A DNA stretch of 32,247 nucleotides, taken from contig JACDBB010000139.1 in NCBI GenBank assembly GCA_013695145.1, forward strand, positions 1 to 32,247, in the 5' to 3' direction. Shown here in pieces: positions 1 through 8,206 of this stretch. Below the pieces are notes generated by a model, which worked only from the letters and a program-made list of their open reading frames with translations, did not search any database and had not been told where the DNA came from. Made by a program: the position numbers and the translations under genes. The number at the start of each line of letters is the position of its first letter. The first letter of the stretch is position 1. This DNA is from Euzebyales bacterium. Lineage in GTDB: Bacteria; Actinomycetota; Nitriliruptoria; Euzebyales; Egibacteraceae.

Positions 1-312
<312 letters not shown>

Positions 313-370
313 GATGCTCGCGCTCGCTATGGAGTTCCGAGGCGCGGCCGTTCGCGGTCGTGGCGTCGGA

Positions 371-399
371 ACGTGAGAACTACAAACGTGAGAACTACA
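371..399 (+). repeat. Two-copy 15-bp tandem repeat in the 23S-5S spacer
   Basis: The 14-mer ACGTGAGAACTACA occurs at 371-384 and again at 386-399, giving a 15-bp period directly before the 5S gene. It lies in the spacer between two rRNA genes, so it may overlap a processing signal or be a slippage duplication. No function is shown by the sequence. Confidence 0.7.
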
Positions 400-403
400 G
401 ATG

Positions 404-523
404 TGTTCCGTGGTAATGGCGGAGGGGGTACACCCGGTTCCATTCCGAACCCGGAAGTTAAGCCTTCCAGCGCCGATGGTACTGCACGGGCAACTGTGTG
501 GGAGAGTAGGTCACCGCGGAACC
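404..523 (+). rRNA. rrf: 5S ribosomal RNA
   Basis: This is a complete 5S gene of about 120 bases. Its ends pair: GTTCCGTGGT at 405-414 is complementary, with one G-U, to ACCGCGGAAC at 513-522. The interior carries the conserved CCATTCCGAACCCGGAAGTTAAG stretch and the GAGAGTAGG segment near the 3' end. It follows 23S in the same direction and is closed by a hairpin terminator. The ends could shift by one or two bases. Confidence 0.96.
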
Positions 524-532
524 TTCACGTAA

Positions 533-567
533 CTGATAGCCGCCCTCCGGGGCGGCTATCAGTGTTT
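533..567 (+). terminator. Hairpin terminator of the rRNA operon
   Basis: A perfect 13-bp stem is formed by CTGATAGCCGCCC (533-545) and GGGCGGCTATCAG (550-562) around a TCCG tetraloop. It is followed by TGTTT. The stem is GC-rich and begins ten bases after the 5S gene, so it is a convincing intrinsic terminator even though the U-tract is short. Confidence 0.9.
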
Positions 568-601
568 GCATAACGAAGAGCACGGCGAGGAGCACGGCGA
601 C

Positions 602-1357
602 ATGACCCAGCGGCGGCGGCGGCCCAGCGGCGCCGAACCTAAGAGCAGCGGCGCGCCGCGACCCCCTCCAGCTCGCGCGCGCCGGCCGCGACCCTCGAAG
701 CCGGCGCTGCCAGTGGAGGTGCCGCGGGTGGCGAAGGCCGTGATCGCCGATCTGCGAGCCGCCGCCCCGGAGGGCGGGCTCGACGATCTCAAACGCGCGG
801 TCGGCGCGGCGGGAGAGGCTCTCGCGTCCGGCGACCCGGTGCGGGCGTGCCAGCTGCTGGCGTGGGCCAAGCTGCTGGCCCCGCGCAGCGCGGCCGTGCG
901 GGAGGCGTACGGCATCGCCTCCTATGCTGCGGGCGACTTCGAGACGGCTCACGCGGAGCTGGTGACCTACCGGCGACTGACTCAGCGGCAGGACCAGAAC
1001 CATCTTCTGGCCGATTCCGCACGTGCGACCGACAAGGCCGACAAGGTCGCTGAGTACGTGGAGGCCATGCAAGCGGCCGACGTCGCCCCCGACCGGGTGG
1101 CCGAGGGCCTGATCGTGCTGTCCGGGACGAAGGCTGACCGGGGCGACCTGCGAGGGGCGCTGGCGGTCTTGGAAGGGCGGGGCGACCTCTCACCGGAGCG
1201 GGTCCGTTGGTGGCACCCGCGTCTGTGGTACGTCGCCGGCGACCTGTGCGAGCGGATGGGCGATCGCGAGCAGGCACGCGGGTACTTCGCGGCGGTCACG
1301 TCCGTGGCGGAGGACTTCCTCGACGCCGACGAGCGGCTGGCCCGGCTCGAGGAGTGA
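602..1357 (+). CDS. TPR-like repeat protein
   Basis: A 251-aa cytoplasmic protein. A basic, proline-rich N-terminal tail (about residues 1-45) leads into helical tetratricopeptide-like pairs, for example LLAWAKLLAPRSAAVREAYG and LWYVAGDLCERMGDREQARG. It resembles, from memory, the TPR protein encoded near tlyA in Mycobacterium and Streptomyces. Its partner is unknown; TPR arrays usually bind other proteins. I chose ATG at 602 because GAGGAG lies eight bases upstream. An in-frame TTG at 566 would add 12 residues but sits in the tail of the rRNA terminator and has no ribosome binding site. The gene is convergent with the next one, with only 13 bases between them and no visible terminator. Confidence 0.85.
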   Translation: MTQRRRRPSGAEPKSSGAPRPPPARARRPRPSKPALPVEVPRVAKAVIADLRAAAPEGGLDDLKRAVGAAGEALASGDPVRACQLLAWAKLLAPRSAAVREAYGIASYAAGDFETAHAELVTYRRLTQRQDQNHLLADSARATDKADKVAEYVEAMQAADVAPDRVAEGLIVLSGTKADRGDLRGALAVLEGRGDLSPERVRWWHPRLWYVAGDLCERMGDREQARGYFAAVTSVAEDFLDADERLARLEE

Positions 1358-1370
1358 CCCGCGGCGACGG

Positions 1371-2312
1371 TTACCTCGCGACCCGACCCTCGTCGCGTAG
1401 GTCGAGGTACCGGATGAGCCCCAGCGCGTTGGACTCGTAGCCGGACAGCAGCGCCAACCGTCGTGCGGCCTCGGGATCGCCGGGATCGTCGACGACCTCG
1501 TCGGCGAAACGCTGGGCGAGCGTCTCGGTGACGTGATCCAGCTCCGAGTGCTGCGCGTAGGCGGCCTCGGCTGTAGTGAACCAGTCGGCCAGCTGGTCGG
1601 ATGCCTCATGCAAGGCGTCCATCGGCGGGTCCACCGCGCCGTAGTGGGCCAGGTACACGACCGCGGGCTCGAGCGCCTTGTAACGGTCGAGGGTGCGCTG
1701 GGACAGCACCAGGTCGAAGTCGGGTGGCGGGGTGGCGGGGCGGATGATCCGCATGCCAGGCATCTTGACGCCCACCGAATCCCCAACGAACAGCGCTCCC
1801 GCGTCGGGGTCGAAGGCGGCGATGTGGTGTTTGGCGTGCCCCGGCGTGTACATCAGCTCCAGACGGCGACCGCCGCCCAGATCGAGGAGCTCGCCATCGG
1901 CGACACCCCGGACGCGGTCGGCGCGGATCGGTGTGCAGTCGCCGTACACCGTGTCGTACAGCTCCCCGTAGACGCGCCGAGAGCTGGCGTTGAGGCGCTC
2001 CGGGTCGACCAGATGGCGCGCTCCCACCTCGCTCACCACCACGGTCGCGGAAGGGAACGCCGCGAGCACGTTTCCGGCTCCGCCCGCATGATCCAAGTGG
2101 ATATGGCTGACCACCAGGAAGGCGAGGTCGCCGGGGTCCATGCCGACCGCCTTGAGCCGCCTGATGACCGCAGCGATGGACAGCGCGGGGCCACACTCGA
2201 TCAGGGTCGGCCTCGGGGCGTCGATCAGGTATCCCGCCGTCACCTTCGCCATGCCGGCCGTGTGCGTGTCGATAGCGGTGATGCGGTCTGGCAGCGGCTC
2301 GATGCCGTCCAT
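1371..2312 (-). CDS. Metallo-beta-lactamase-fold hydrolase
   Basis: A 313-aa enzyme with the full metal-binding set of the fold: H70-x-H72-x-D74-H75 (SHIHLDHAGG), H159 in TPGHAKHH, D178 in VGDS and H223 in LAHYGA. It should bind two metal ions and hydrolyse an ester, thioester or lactone. The layout is closer to glyoxalase II and lactonase-like members than to beta-lactamases. No signal peptide is visible, so it is probably cytoplasmic. The C-terminal 80 residues form a helical extension. It is the last gene of a five-gene minus-strand operon and starts 33 bases after the AstE/AspA-like gene ends. A GGAAAGG stretch precedes its ATG. The substrate is unknown. Confidence 0.9.
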   Translation of the reverse strand: MDGIEPLPDRITAIDTHTAGMAKVTAGYLIDAPRPTLIECGPALSIAAVIRRLKAVGMDPGDLAFLVVSHIHLDHAGGAGNVLAAFPSATVVVSEVGARHLVDPERLNASSRRVYGELYDTVYGDCTPIRADRVRGVADGELLDLGGGRRLELMYTPGHAKHHIAAFDPDAGALFVGDSVGVKMPGMRIIRPATPPPDFDLVLSQRTLDRYKALEPAVVYLAHYGAVDPPMDALHEASDQLADWFTTAEAAYAQHSELDHVTETLAQRFADEVVDDPGDPEAARRLALLSGYESNALGLIRYLDLRDEGRVAR

Positions 2313-2345
2313 TTCTCAGCGCCTTTCCGTGTCGTGGGCTGCGGT

Positions 2346-3461
2346 CTACGTGCGGTCTTCGTCCTCGTCCTCGTCGGCCCGGTCGGCGTCCTCCTCGTCC
2401 GAGGGTTCGTCGATCAGGGGCTCGTTGATGGAGGAGGCAGCGTGCTCGCCAGGCAGCGCCAGGTGGACCACGGCGTCGCCAGGGTTCACCAGCGGCAGGG
2501 TCGTCATGCCGATGACCACGCCGGAGTAGGGGGAGTGGGTCTGGCTGCGCTCACGTCCGAAGGGGCCGGTCACCGTCCACAGTGGCTGGTCCTGCGCCAC
2601 GTGCTCGCCGGCGCCGACGTGCAGGTGCAGGATCCCGCCGCGGTCCGCCCGGATCCAGTGGGTCTCATCGCTGGTGACCACCGCGACGGCCGGGGGCGGG
2701 GGCGCGTCCTCCAGCATCCCCAGCGCGCCCATCACCCGCAGCACACCGGCGGTGCCGACCGCGATCACGTCCTGCTCGAAGCGCAGCGCCTCGCCGCCTT
2801 CGAACGTCAGCACCGGCACGCCCTCGGCGGCGGCCGCGTCCCGCAGGGAACCGGGCCGCCGCGCGGCCTCGATGATGAACGGCGCGCCGAACGCCATTCC
2901 CAGGGCGAAGGCCCGCTCGTCGTGCAGCGAGCAGCGGATCTGCGGCACGTTCATACGACGGTTGGCGGCGGTGTGCAGGTCGATGCCTGCATCGCAGCGG
3001 CCGATGATCTCGGTCATCAGCGCGTGGGCGATGCGCCCTGCGGTGGACCCGCTCGCTGAGCCGGGGAAGCAGCGATTGAGATCGCGGCGGTCAGGCAGGT
3101 ACCTGCTGTGGAACTGCACGCCGAGGACGTTCACCACCGGCACGCACATCAGGGCACCGGACAGGTCGGCGGGCTCCACGCGAGCCAGCACCTCCCTGAC
3201 GATGGCGATGCCGTTGAGCTCGTCGCCGTGCACCGCGGCGGTCACGAACAGCAGTGGACCGGGGCGGACGCCGTTCACCACGGTGACCGGCAGCGATGTC
3301 CGGTCGCCTGTGTAGCTCTCGCTGACCTGGAGCTGCAGGTCGGTGCGCGCGCCCTCTCCGACCTTGGCGCCGCCGATCTCCAGGGGCCCGGTGCCCGCAC
3401 CCTCGAGAGTGTGGGGGGACCAGGCCGGACCTTGCGTGCCGTCCGCGCCGGTCGGGGTCAT
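2346..3461 (-). CDS. Succinylglutamate desuccinylase / aspartoacylase family deacylase
   Basis: A 371-aa zinc carboxypeptidase-fold enzyme. The family removes an acyl group from, or cleaves the amide of, an N-acyl amino acid. Zinc-site motifs are visible: H78-G-D-E81, DLNRCFPG at 127-134 and DLHT at 161-164 (H163). The likely catalytic glutamate is in LTFEGGE (221 or 224). The C-terminal part (about 240-345) is the usual beta-rich domain, followed by a very acidic tail (from about 349, nearly all D/E) that is unusual for the family. Its ATG overlaps the stop of rimK as ATGA, which implies translational coupling. In this context it may hydrolyse an amide made by the RimK-type ligase; this is inference. 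Confidence 0.9.
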   Translation of the reverse strand: MTPTGADGTQGPAWSPHTLEGAGTGPLEIGGAKVGEGARTDLQLQVSESYTGDRTSLPVTVVNGVRPGPLLFVTAAVHGDELNGIAIVREVLARVEPADLSGALMCVPVVNVLGVQFHSRYLPDRRDLNRCFPGSASGSTAGRIAHALMTEIIGRCDAGIDLHTAANRRMNVPQIRCSLHDERAFALGMAFGAPFIIEAARRPGSLRDAAAAEGVPVLTFEGGEALRFEQDVIAVGTAGVLRVMGALGMLEDAPPPPAVAVVTSDETHWIRADRGGILHLHVGAGEHVAQDQPLWTVTGPFGRERSQTHSPYSGVVIGMTTLPLVNPGDAVVHLALPGEHAASSINEPLIDEPSDEEDADRADEDEDEDRT

Positions 3462-4366
3462 TTACCGACCTTGTCCCTCGTGCGGCCCGGGCGGGCGTTG
3501 CGCTCGATGTGGGCGATGATCGCATCCGCGACGTCCACACCGGAGGAGCGCTCGATCCCCTCGAGGCCAGGTGAGGAGTTGACCTCCATGATCATGGGCC
3601 CCTCGTCGCTCGCGAGCATGTCGACGCCGGCGACGCCCAGGCCCATCCGCTGAGCCGCCGCGACGGCCGCCTTGCGGTACTCGGGGGGCAGGTTGGCGCG
3701 CGTGGCCGAGCCGCCCAGATGCACGTTGGAGCGGAACTCGCCCTCGACGGCGCGCCTGGTCATCGCGGCCACGACCCGCCGCCCGACGACCAGAGCGCGG
3801 ATGTCGGTGCCCTTCGCCTCCTTGACGAAGCTCTGGATCAGGATGTTCTGACCGATGGCGTGGAACGCGTCGATCACCGAGTCGAACGACTGCTTGGAGT
3901 CGACGATGACCACCCCGGCGCCCTGCGTGCCCTGGATCAGCTTGACGATGGCGGGGGCACCTCCGACGTGGGCGAGCATGCGCCGCGCGTGGTCGGGCCT
4001 GCGGGCGATCGCCGTCGCAGGCACCCCGATCTCGTCGGCGCGGGACAACAGCTGCAGGGCGCGGAGCTTGTCGCGGCTGCGGGCGATCGCGTTCGACTCG
4101 TTGACGCAGTAGGTGCCGATCATCTCGAACTGGCGCACGACGGCGAGGCCATAGAAGGTGATCGACGATCCGATGCGCGGGATCACCGCGTCCACGCTGT
4201 CCATCTTACGGCCTTTATAGTATAGCTCCGGGTTGCGAGTTGATAGCACCATCGTGAAGTCCAGCGGGTTCATGACCCGCACCGTGTGCCCTCGTTTGCG
4301 CGCCGCTTGGGTCAGCCGGCGCGTGGAGTACAGCGACGCCCTGCGGCTGAGGATGACGAGCTTCAC
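3458..4366 (-). CDS. rimK: RimK-family ATP-grasp amino-acid ligase
   Basis: A 302-aa protein, almost exactly the length of E. coli RimK (300 aa), which adds glutamates to ribosomal protein S6. Relatives ligate amino acids to other proteins or small molecules using ATP. It has the RimK N-terminal domain (residues 1-95), the nucleotide-binding strand and loop VKLIQGTQGAGV (141-152), and the metal-binding pair D249 and E261-V-N263 in MEVNSSPGLEG. The start is GTG at 4366, preceded by AGGAAGG. It overlaps the stop of the protease gene as GTGA, and the end overlaps the deacylase start as ATGA. Whether the target is S6 or something else cannot be told from sequence. Confidence 0.93.
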   Translation of the reverse strand: MKLVILSRRASLYSTRRLTQAARKRGHTVRVMNPLDFTMVLSTRNPELYYKGRKMDSVDAVIPRIGSSITFYGLAVVRQFEMIGTYCVNESNAIARSRDKLRALQLLSRADEIGVPATAIARRPDHARRMLAHVGGAPAIVKLIQGTQGAGVVIVDSKQSFDSVIDAFHAIGQNILIQSFVKEAKGTDIRALVVGRRVVAAMTRRAVEGEFRSNVHLGGSATRANLPPEYRKAAVAAAQRMGLGVAGVDMLASDEGPMIMEVNSSPGLEGIERSSGVDVADAIIAHIERNARPGRTRDKVGK

Positions 4367-4830
4367 CTGCGCGCCTTCCTGGTTGCTGCGGCGGCACGGG
4401 TGGTGTACCCGCGCCCCGCGTCGACGAGGACCTGACCCGCCAGCGCCTGACGGCCCAGGATCATGCGAAAGATCATCCCCGAGCGGTCGGTGACGGTGAC
4501 GTCGATCTCGCGGTCGAGCGGGCCGCACACGAGCCTGGTGCGGACGACGGGGCGACGCTCCGCCTTCGCGCTGGTGTCGCGGACGTTCTTGTAGCCCACG
4601 ACGGGAGCGTCCACGAGAACGTGACGACCATGGTGCACACGGGACAGCGGGATGACCAGGCGCAGCACGGGCAACCGCTGCCCGCCGCGATGATGGCGCC
4701 CGATCACCTCCATGTGGCGCACATGGACGGCTGAGGTGCGCGCCCCGGTGTCCAGCTTGACGCGCAGGCCGAAGACCCCCCAGTCAGGGAGGTCGGCCTC
4801 CTCCTTCCAGCCGAGCACGGGCAAGATCAT
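4363..4830 (-). CDS. Retropepsin-like aspartic protease (RimB / 'ATP-dependent zinc protease' family)
   Basis: A 155-aa protein with the LDTGARTSAVH signature (D27-T-G-A30) of small retropepsin-type proteases, which act as dimers with one Asp per subunit. A second family motif, MILGRQAL, lies near the C-terminus. Many databases still call this family ATP-dependent zinc protease. In Pseudomonas a relative (RimB) is encoded beside RimK and modulates it. Here the two genes overlap by GTGA, which fits a joint role. The ATG at 4830 is preceded by AAGGA; the longer frame upstream is Arg/Pro-rich shadow sequence and was not used. Confidence 0.88.
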   Translation of the reverse strand: MILPVLGWKEEADLPDWGVFGLRVKLDTGARTSAVHVRHMEVIGRHHRGGQRLPVLRLVIPLSRVHHGRHVLVDAPVVGYKNVRDTSAKAERRPVVRTRLVCGPLDREIDVTVTDRSGMIFRMILGRQALAGQVLVDAGRGYTTRAAAATRKARR

Positions 4831-4901
4831 CCCTGGTCCTTGCGAGTGGGCGGCACGGGAGGCGCCGGCGCAGCGCGGCCGCTCGCCGCGCGGCGCGCAG
4901 T

Positions 4902-6257
4902 CTACGCAGACCCCCTGCCTGCACCGGGCTCGTCGCGCACGGGCCGGACGTACGTGGGGTCGCCCACTGCCCGCATGAGCAGACCGGTGCGCGGTTTTGG
5001 GTGGAAGGATGTGGTCTTGGCGGGCAGCGGCTCGCCCCGTTCCGCCACCTCGTGGACGACAGCGGCGGTCGTGGGGCGGACGAGGATGAGCGCGCTCGCC
5101 TGGCCGCCGTCGACCGCGGCCGCCGCCGCCGCTGCGTCGGTGCGCGGCTCGACGGCGCTGGGGTCCACGCCGAGCGGGCCGAGGACCGCGGCGGCCAGGA
5201 TCACCGCGTCCACGGCTCGCCACGCTGGCGACCGATCGCCCGGAAGCCGGCCACGGAGCGCGTCCTCGTCACGGGGGCGCAGCAGGTAGCCGCGGCCCTC
5301 CGCAAGACGCAGCCCGAAGACGCAGCGCCTGCTGGCCCGCAGCCGCAGCTCAAGCGTGCGGGGGTCGGCCGGACCGGGCTCGATCGTGAAGTCGGCGGCG
5401 AGCCGGTCGAGCAGGTCGGCCGGCGCACTGCGCAGCAACCGGTGGACGGGCTCGAGCCGTGGTCCGTGCACCTGCGCGTCCACCAGGTACGCGAGCGTCC
5501 GGTGCGCCGTGGAGTCGGCCGCGTCCCCGAGGCGATGAGCGTGTGCCAGCGCCGTCGCGTACCGGTGGTGGCCGTCGGCGATCACGACGCGCAGCGTGGA
5601 CAGCGCAGCGCGGACGAGCGCGATGTCCCCGGCATCACCGACCCGCCAGATGCGGTGATCGGTACCCGTCTCGTCGCTGGCGGCCACCAGCGGGCGGCTG
5701 AGGGGCGGGCGGTCGAGCAGGTCGCGCAGCTCAGTGGGCCCGTCGCGATACATAGCGAACACGGGTGAAACATCCAGCGGTGCCGCCTCGAGGCGCTCCA
5801 GACGCTCCTCTACCCTGGTCGGGTCGACCTCCTCGTGCGCGAGCACCGCACCGCGTCCGTCGAGCGGTTCCAGGCGCAGCGCGACCATGAGCCCCCGCTG
5901 CACGGCCGGGACGCCGTCGCGCAGCTCATGCTCCTCGTAGCGGTAGAACGCGGGCTCCGGGTCGGCGACGAGCACGCGCGTGCGCCACCAGCGGTCCAGT
6001 GTCCCGCCCGCGTCGGCGTAGCCGCGCGCACCTCGAGCGGCCAACAGCTCGAGCACGGTGTACGGGCTGGCCGTGCGGTGCCTGGCGTACGCGAAGCGCT
6101 CAATGTCGTCGTAGGCGGGCGCTGACGTCGTCTCCGCGTCTCCCGCCACCTGCGGGTCGTAGCGGACCCCGCGGAACGGCGCCGCGTCGACCACTCGCGC
6201 CTCCCTCGGTTGCTCGCTGTCCGCAGCCCCAGCCGCCGGCGTCACGATACTCTGCAC
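4902..6257 (-). CDS. DUF1015 family protein
   Basis: A 451-aa protein with the hallmarks of DUF1015: VIADGHHRYATAL in the middle and TSFHPKPRTGLLMR near the C-terminus. The N-terminal APFRGVRYDP also fits. The biochemical role is not established. The DGHHRY motif suggests an enzyme or nucleotide-binding site rather than a structural protein. It is the first gene of the minus-strand operon, followed after 71 bases by the protease gene. It diverges from the 127-aa TPR gene, with 35 bases between their starts. I used GTG at 6257; there is no clear ribosome binding site, and GTG at 6245 is an alternative. Confidence 0.88.
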   Translation of the reverse strand: MQSIVTPAAGAADSEQPREARVVDAAPFRGVRYDPQVAGDAETTSAPAYDDIERFAYARHRTASPYTVLELLAARGARGYADAGGTLDRWWRTRVLVADPEPAFYRYEEHELRDGVPAVQRGLMVALRLEPLDGRGAVLAHEEVDPTRVEERLERLEAAPLDVSPVFAMYRDGPTELRDLLDRPPLSRPLVAASDETGTDHRIWRVGDAGDIALVRAALSTLRVVIADGHHRYATALAHAHRLGDAADSTAHRTLAYLVDAQVHGPRLEPVHRLLRSAPADLLDRLAADFTIEPGPADPRTLELRLRASRRCVFGLRLAEGRGYLLRPRDEDALRGRLPGDRSPAWRAVDAVILAAAVLGPLGVDPSAVEPRTDAAAAAAAVDGGQASALILVRPTTAAVVHEVAERGEPLPAKTTSFHPKPRTGLLMRAVGDPTYVRPVRDEPGAGRGSA

Positions 6258-6292
6258 CCCAACCCGCTCGTGCGACCCGAAGGAGGGGCGCC

Positions 6293-6676
6293 GTGGACAC
6301 CGACGGCGCCGACGCCGGCCTCACCTACACCCTGTACCGCCAGGGCCTGTCCCGCCTCGACGCGGGCAACCCGGGGGCTGCCGCGGAGGTGCTCGAGCTC
6401 GCCGTGGAGCGTGAACCGGAGAAGGCCTCCCTGCAGGAGGCGCTTGGCCGCGCGTACTTCGCCGCCGCCCGCGTGACCGCTGCGCGGGACGCCTTCGAGC
6501 GGGCGCTGGCCCTCGACCCGACCGACGACTACGCCCACTTCGGCCTCGGGCGCTGCTTCGAGCGTGAGGCCAAGCTGCCGGACGCCGCGAAGTTCTACCG
6601 GTTGGCGTGCGCGCTCGCTCCCCGCGACGATTACCGCGACGCCCTCGCGCGCGTCGAACGTCGTCTGGACAGCTGA
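6293..6676 (+). CDS. Small tetratricopeptide-repeat protein
   Basis: A 127-aa protein made almost wholly of about three TPR motifs (roughly residues 12-45, 46-79 and 80-113). Typical signatures are GRAYFAAARVTAARDAFERA, LDPTDDY and GLGRCFEREAKL. It should be a soluble adaptor, with no catalytic residues evident. The start is GTG at 6293 with a perfect AGGAGG (6281-6286) six bases upstream. It diverges from the DUF1015 gene and is convergent with the rhomboid gene, 12 bases away. The partner is unknown. Confidence 0.9.
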   Translation: MDTDGADAGLTYTLYRQGLSRLDAGNPGAAAEVLELAVEREPEKASLQEALGRAYFAAARVTAARDAFERALALDPTDDYAHFGLGRCFEREAKLPDAAKFYRLACALAPRDDYRDALARVERRLDS

Positions 6677-6688
6677 CTCACGGATTCG

Positions 6689-7450
<762 letters not shown>

Positions 7451-7568
7451 CTGACCAGGGTAGCCTCGTCCCCCGCCACGCCCGTTGTTTCCCGTATGCT
7501 CATGGGGCGTCGCGCGGCGACGGGTGCGGAAGCTCCCGGCGTGACGCGTGAGTCAGCGAGGAGGCGAC

Positions 7569-8021
7569 GTGAACAGAGCCTGGGAGCGGTACCTCGACAC
7601 GGCGACCAGCCTGACGGAGGTCACCCGCAAGCGCGCGGAGCAGGTCGTCCGCAACCTGGTCAAGCAGGGCGAGATCGCGGCTGAGCGCACCGAGAGGGCG
7701 GTCGACGAGCTGCTCAAGCGCACCGAGACGAACCGCAAGGCGGTCTCCGCGCTGGTCAAGAAGGAGACCGAGCGTGCCGTCGCGGGCCTCGGCCTCGCCC
7801 GCCAGCGTGACGTGGAGCGGCTCGAACGCAAAGTGGACAAGATCGACGGTTCCAGGGGCCGTCCCGCCGCGAAGAAGGCGACGGCGAAGAAGGCGACGGC
7901 GAAGAAGGCCACGGCGAAGAAGGCCACGGCGAAGAAGGCCACGGCGAAGAAGGCGACCGCGAAGCGGGCCACGGCCAAGAAGACGACACCGTCGGCGACG
8001 GCGCCCCCTGAGGTGCGGTAG
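7569..8021 (+). CDS. Phasin-like helical protein with histone H1-like (AKKAT)n tail
   Basis: A 150-aa protein in two parts. Residues 1-95 are a charged amphipathic helical region, for example VTRKRAEQVVRNLVKQGEI, resembling phasin-like or apolipoprotein-like coiled proteins. The tail is eight five-residue AKKAT units (six perfect, then AKRAT and AKKTT) plus a short end, like histone H1 or HU-type basic tails in actinobacteria. Such a tail should bind nucleic acid or another polyanion. I chose GTG at 7569, preceded by AGGAGG at 7559-7564. The stop TAG shares its last G with the GTG of the next gene, so translation is probably coupled. The function is not known. Confidence 0.8.
   Translation: MNRAWERYLDTATSLTEVTRKRAEQVVRNLVKQGEIAAERTERAVDELLKRTETNRKAVSALVKKETERAVAGLGLARQRDVERLERKVDKIDGSRGRPAAKKATAKKATAKKATAKKATAKKATAKKATAKRATAKKTTPSATAPPEVR
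7869..7988 (+). repeat. 15-bp coding tandem repeat, eight units
   Basis: Eight tandem units close to GCGAAGAAGGCSACG each encode AKKAT. Units 1-6 give an identical peptide and differ mainly at one wobble base; units 7 and 8 are diverged (AKRAT, AKKTT). The near-identity of the inner units suggests recent expansion by slippage, which would change the length of the basic tail without shifting the frame. Confidence 0.9.
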
Positions 8022-8197
8022 TGCCTGCCGACCCGAGCGGCGATCAGTTGCCCGGCCTGACCGCGCGCGTCGACGGACTGGATGACCGGCCGGTGTCCCA
8101 GCATCCGCAGGTGCTCGAGGAGATCCACCGCGCGCTGGTGGCCGAGCTGGACGCGCTCGGCCATGTCGGCGCAAGCTCCGGCCAGCGGCGGCGGTAG
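8021..8197 (+). CDS. Conserved small protein preceding tlyA (58 aa)
   Basis: A 58-aa frame starting VPADPSGDQLPGL and ending in QRRR. It starts at a GTG whose G is the last base of the preceding TAG. A 58-residue protein is also found immediately before tlyA in Mycobacterium tuberculosis (Rv1693, from memory), which supports this being a real gene. The central part, HPQVLEEIHRALVAELDALG, looks like an amphipathic helix. Its stop TAG (8195-8197) is in the same frame as tlyA and lies only nine bases before tlyA's apparent start. No function is known. Confidence 0.75.
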   Translation: MPADPSGDQLPGLTARVDGLDDRPVSQHPQVLEEIHRALVAELDALGHVGASSGQRRR

Positions 8198-8206
8198 CGG
8201 GCAGCG

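Noticed and set aside
1533-3059. 508-codon plus-strand frame opposite the MBL and deacylase genes
   Set aside because: It is a shadow of two minus-strand genes with intact metal-site motifs; the predicted protein is His/Arg/Gly-rich and unrecognisable.
7869-7988. CRISPR-like array
   Set aside because: The 15-bp units are contiguous with no spacers and encode a regular peptide repeat.
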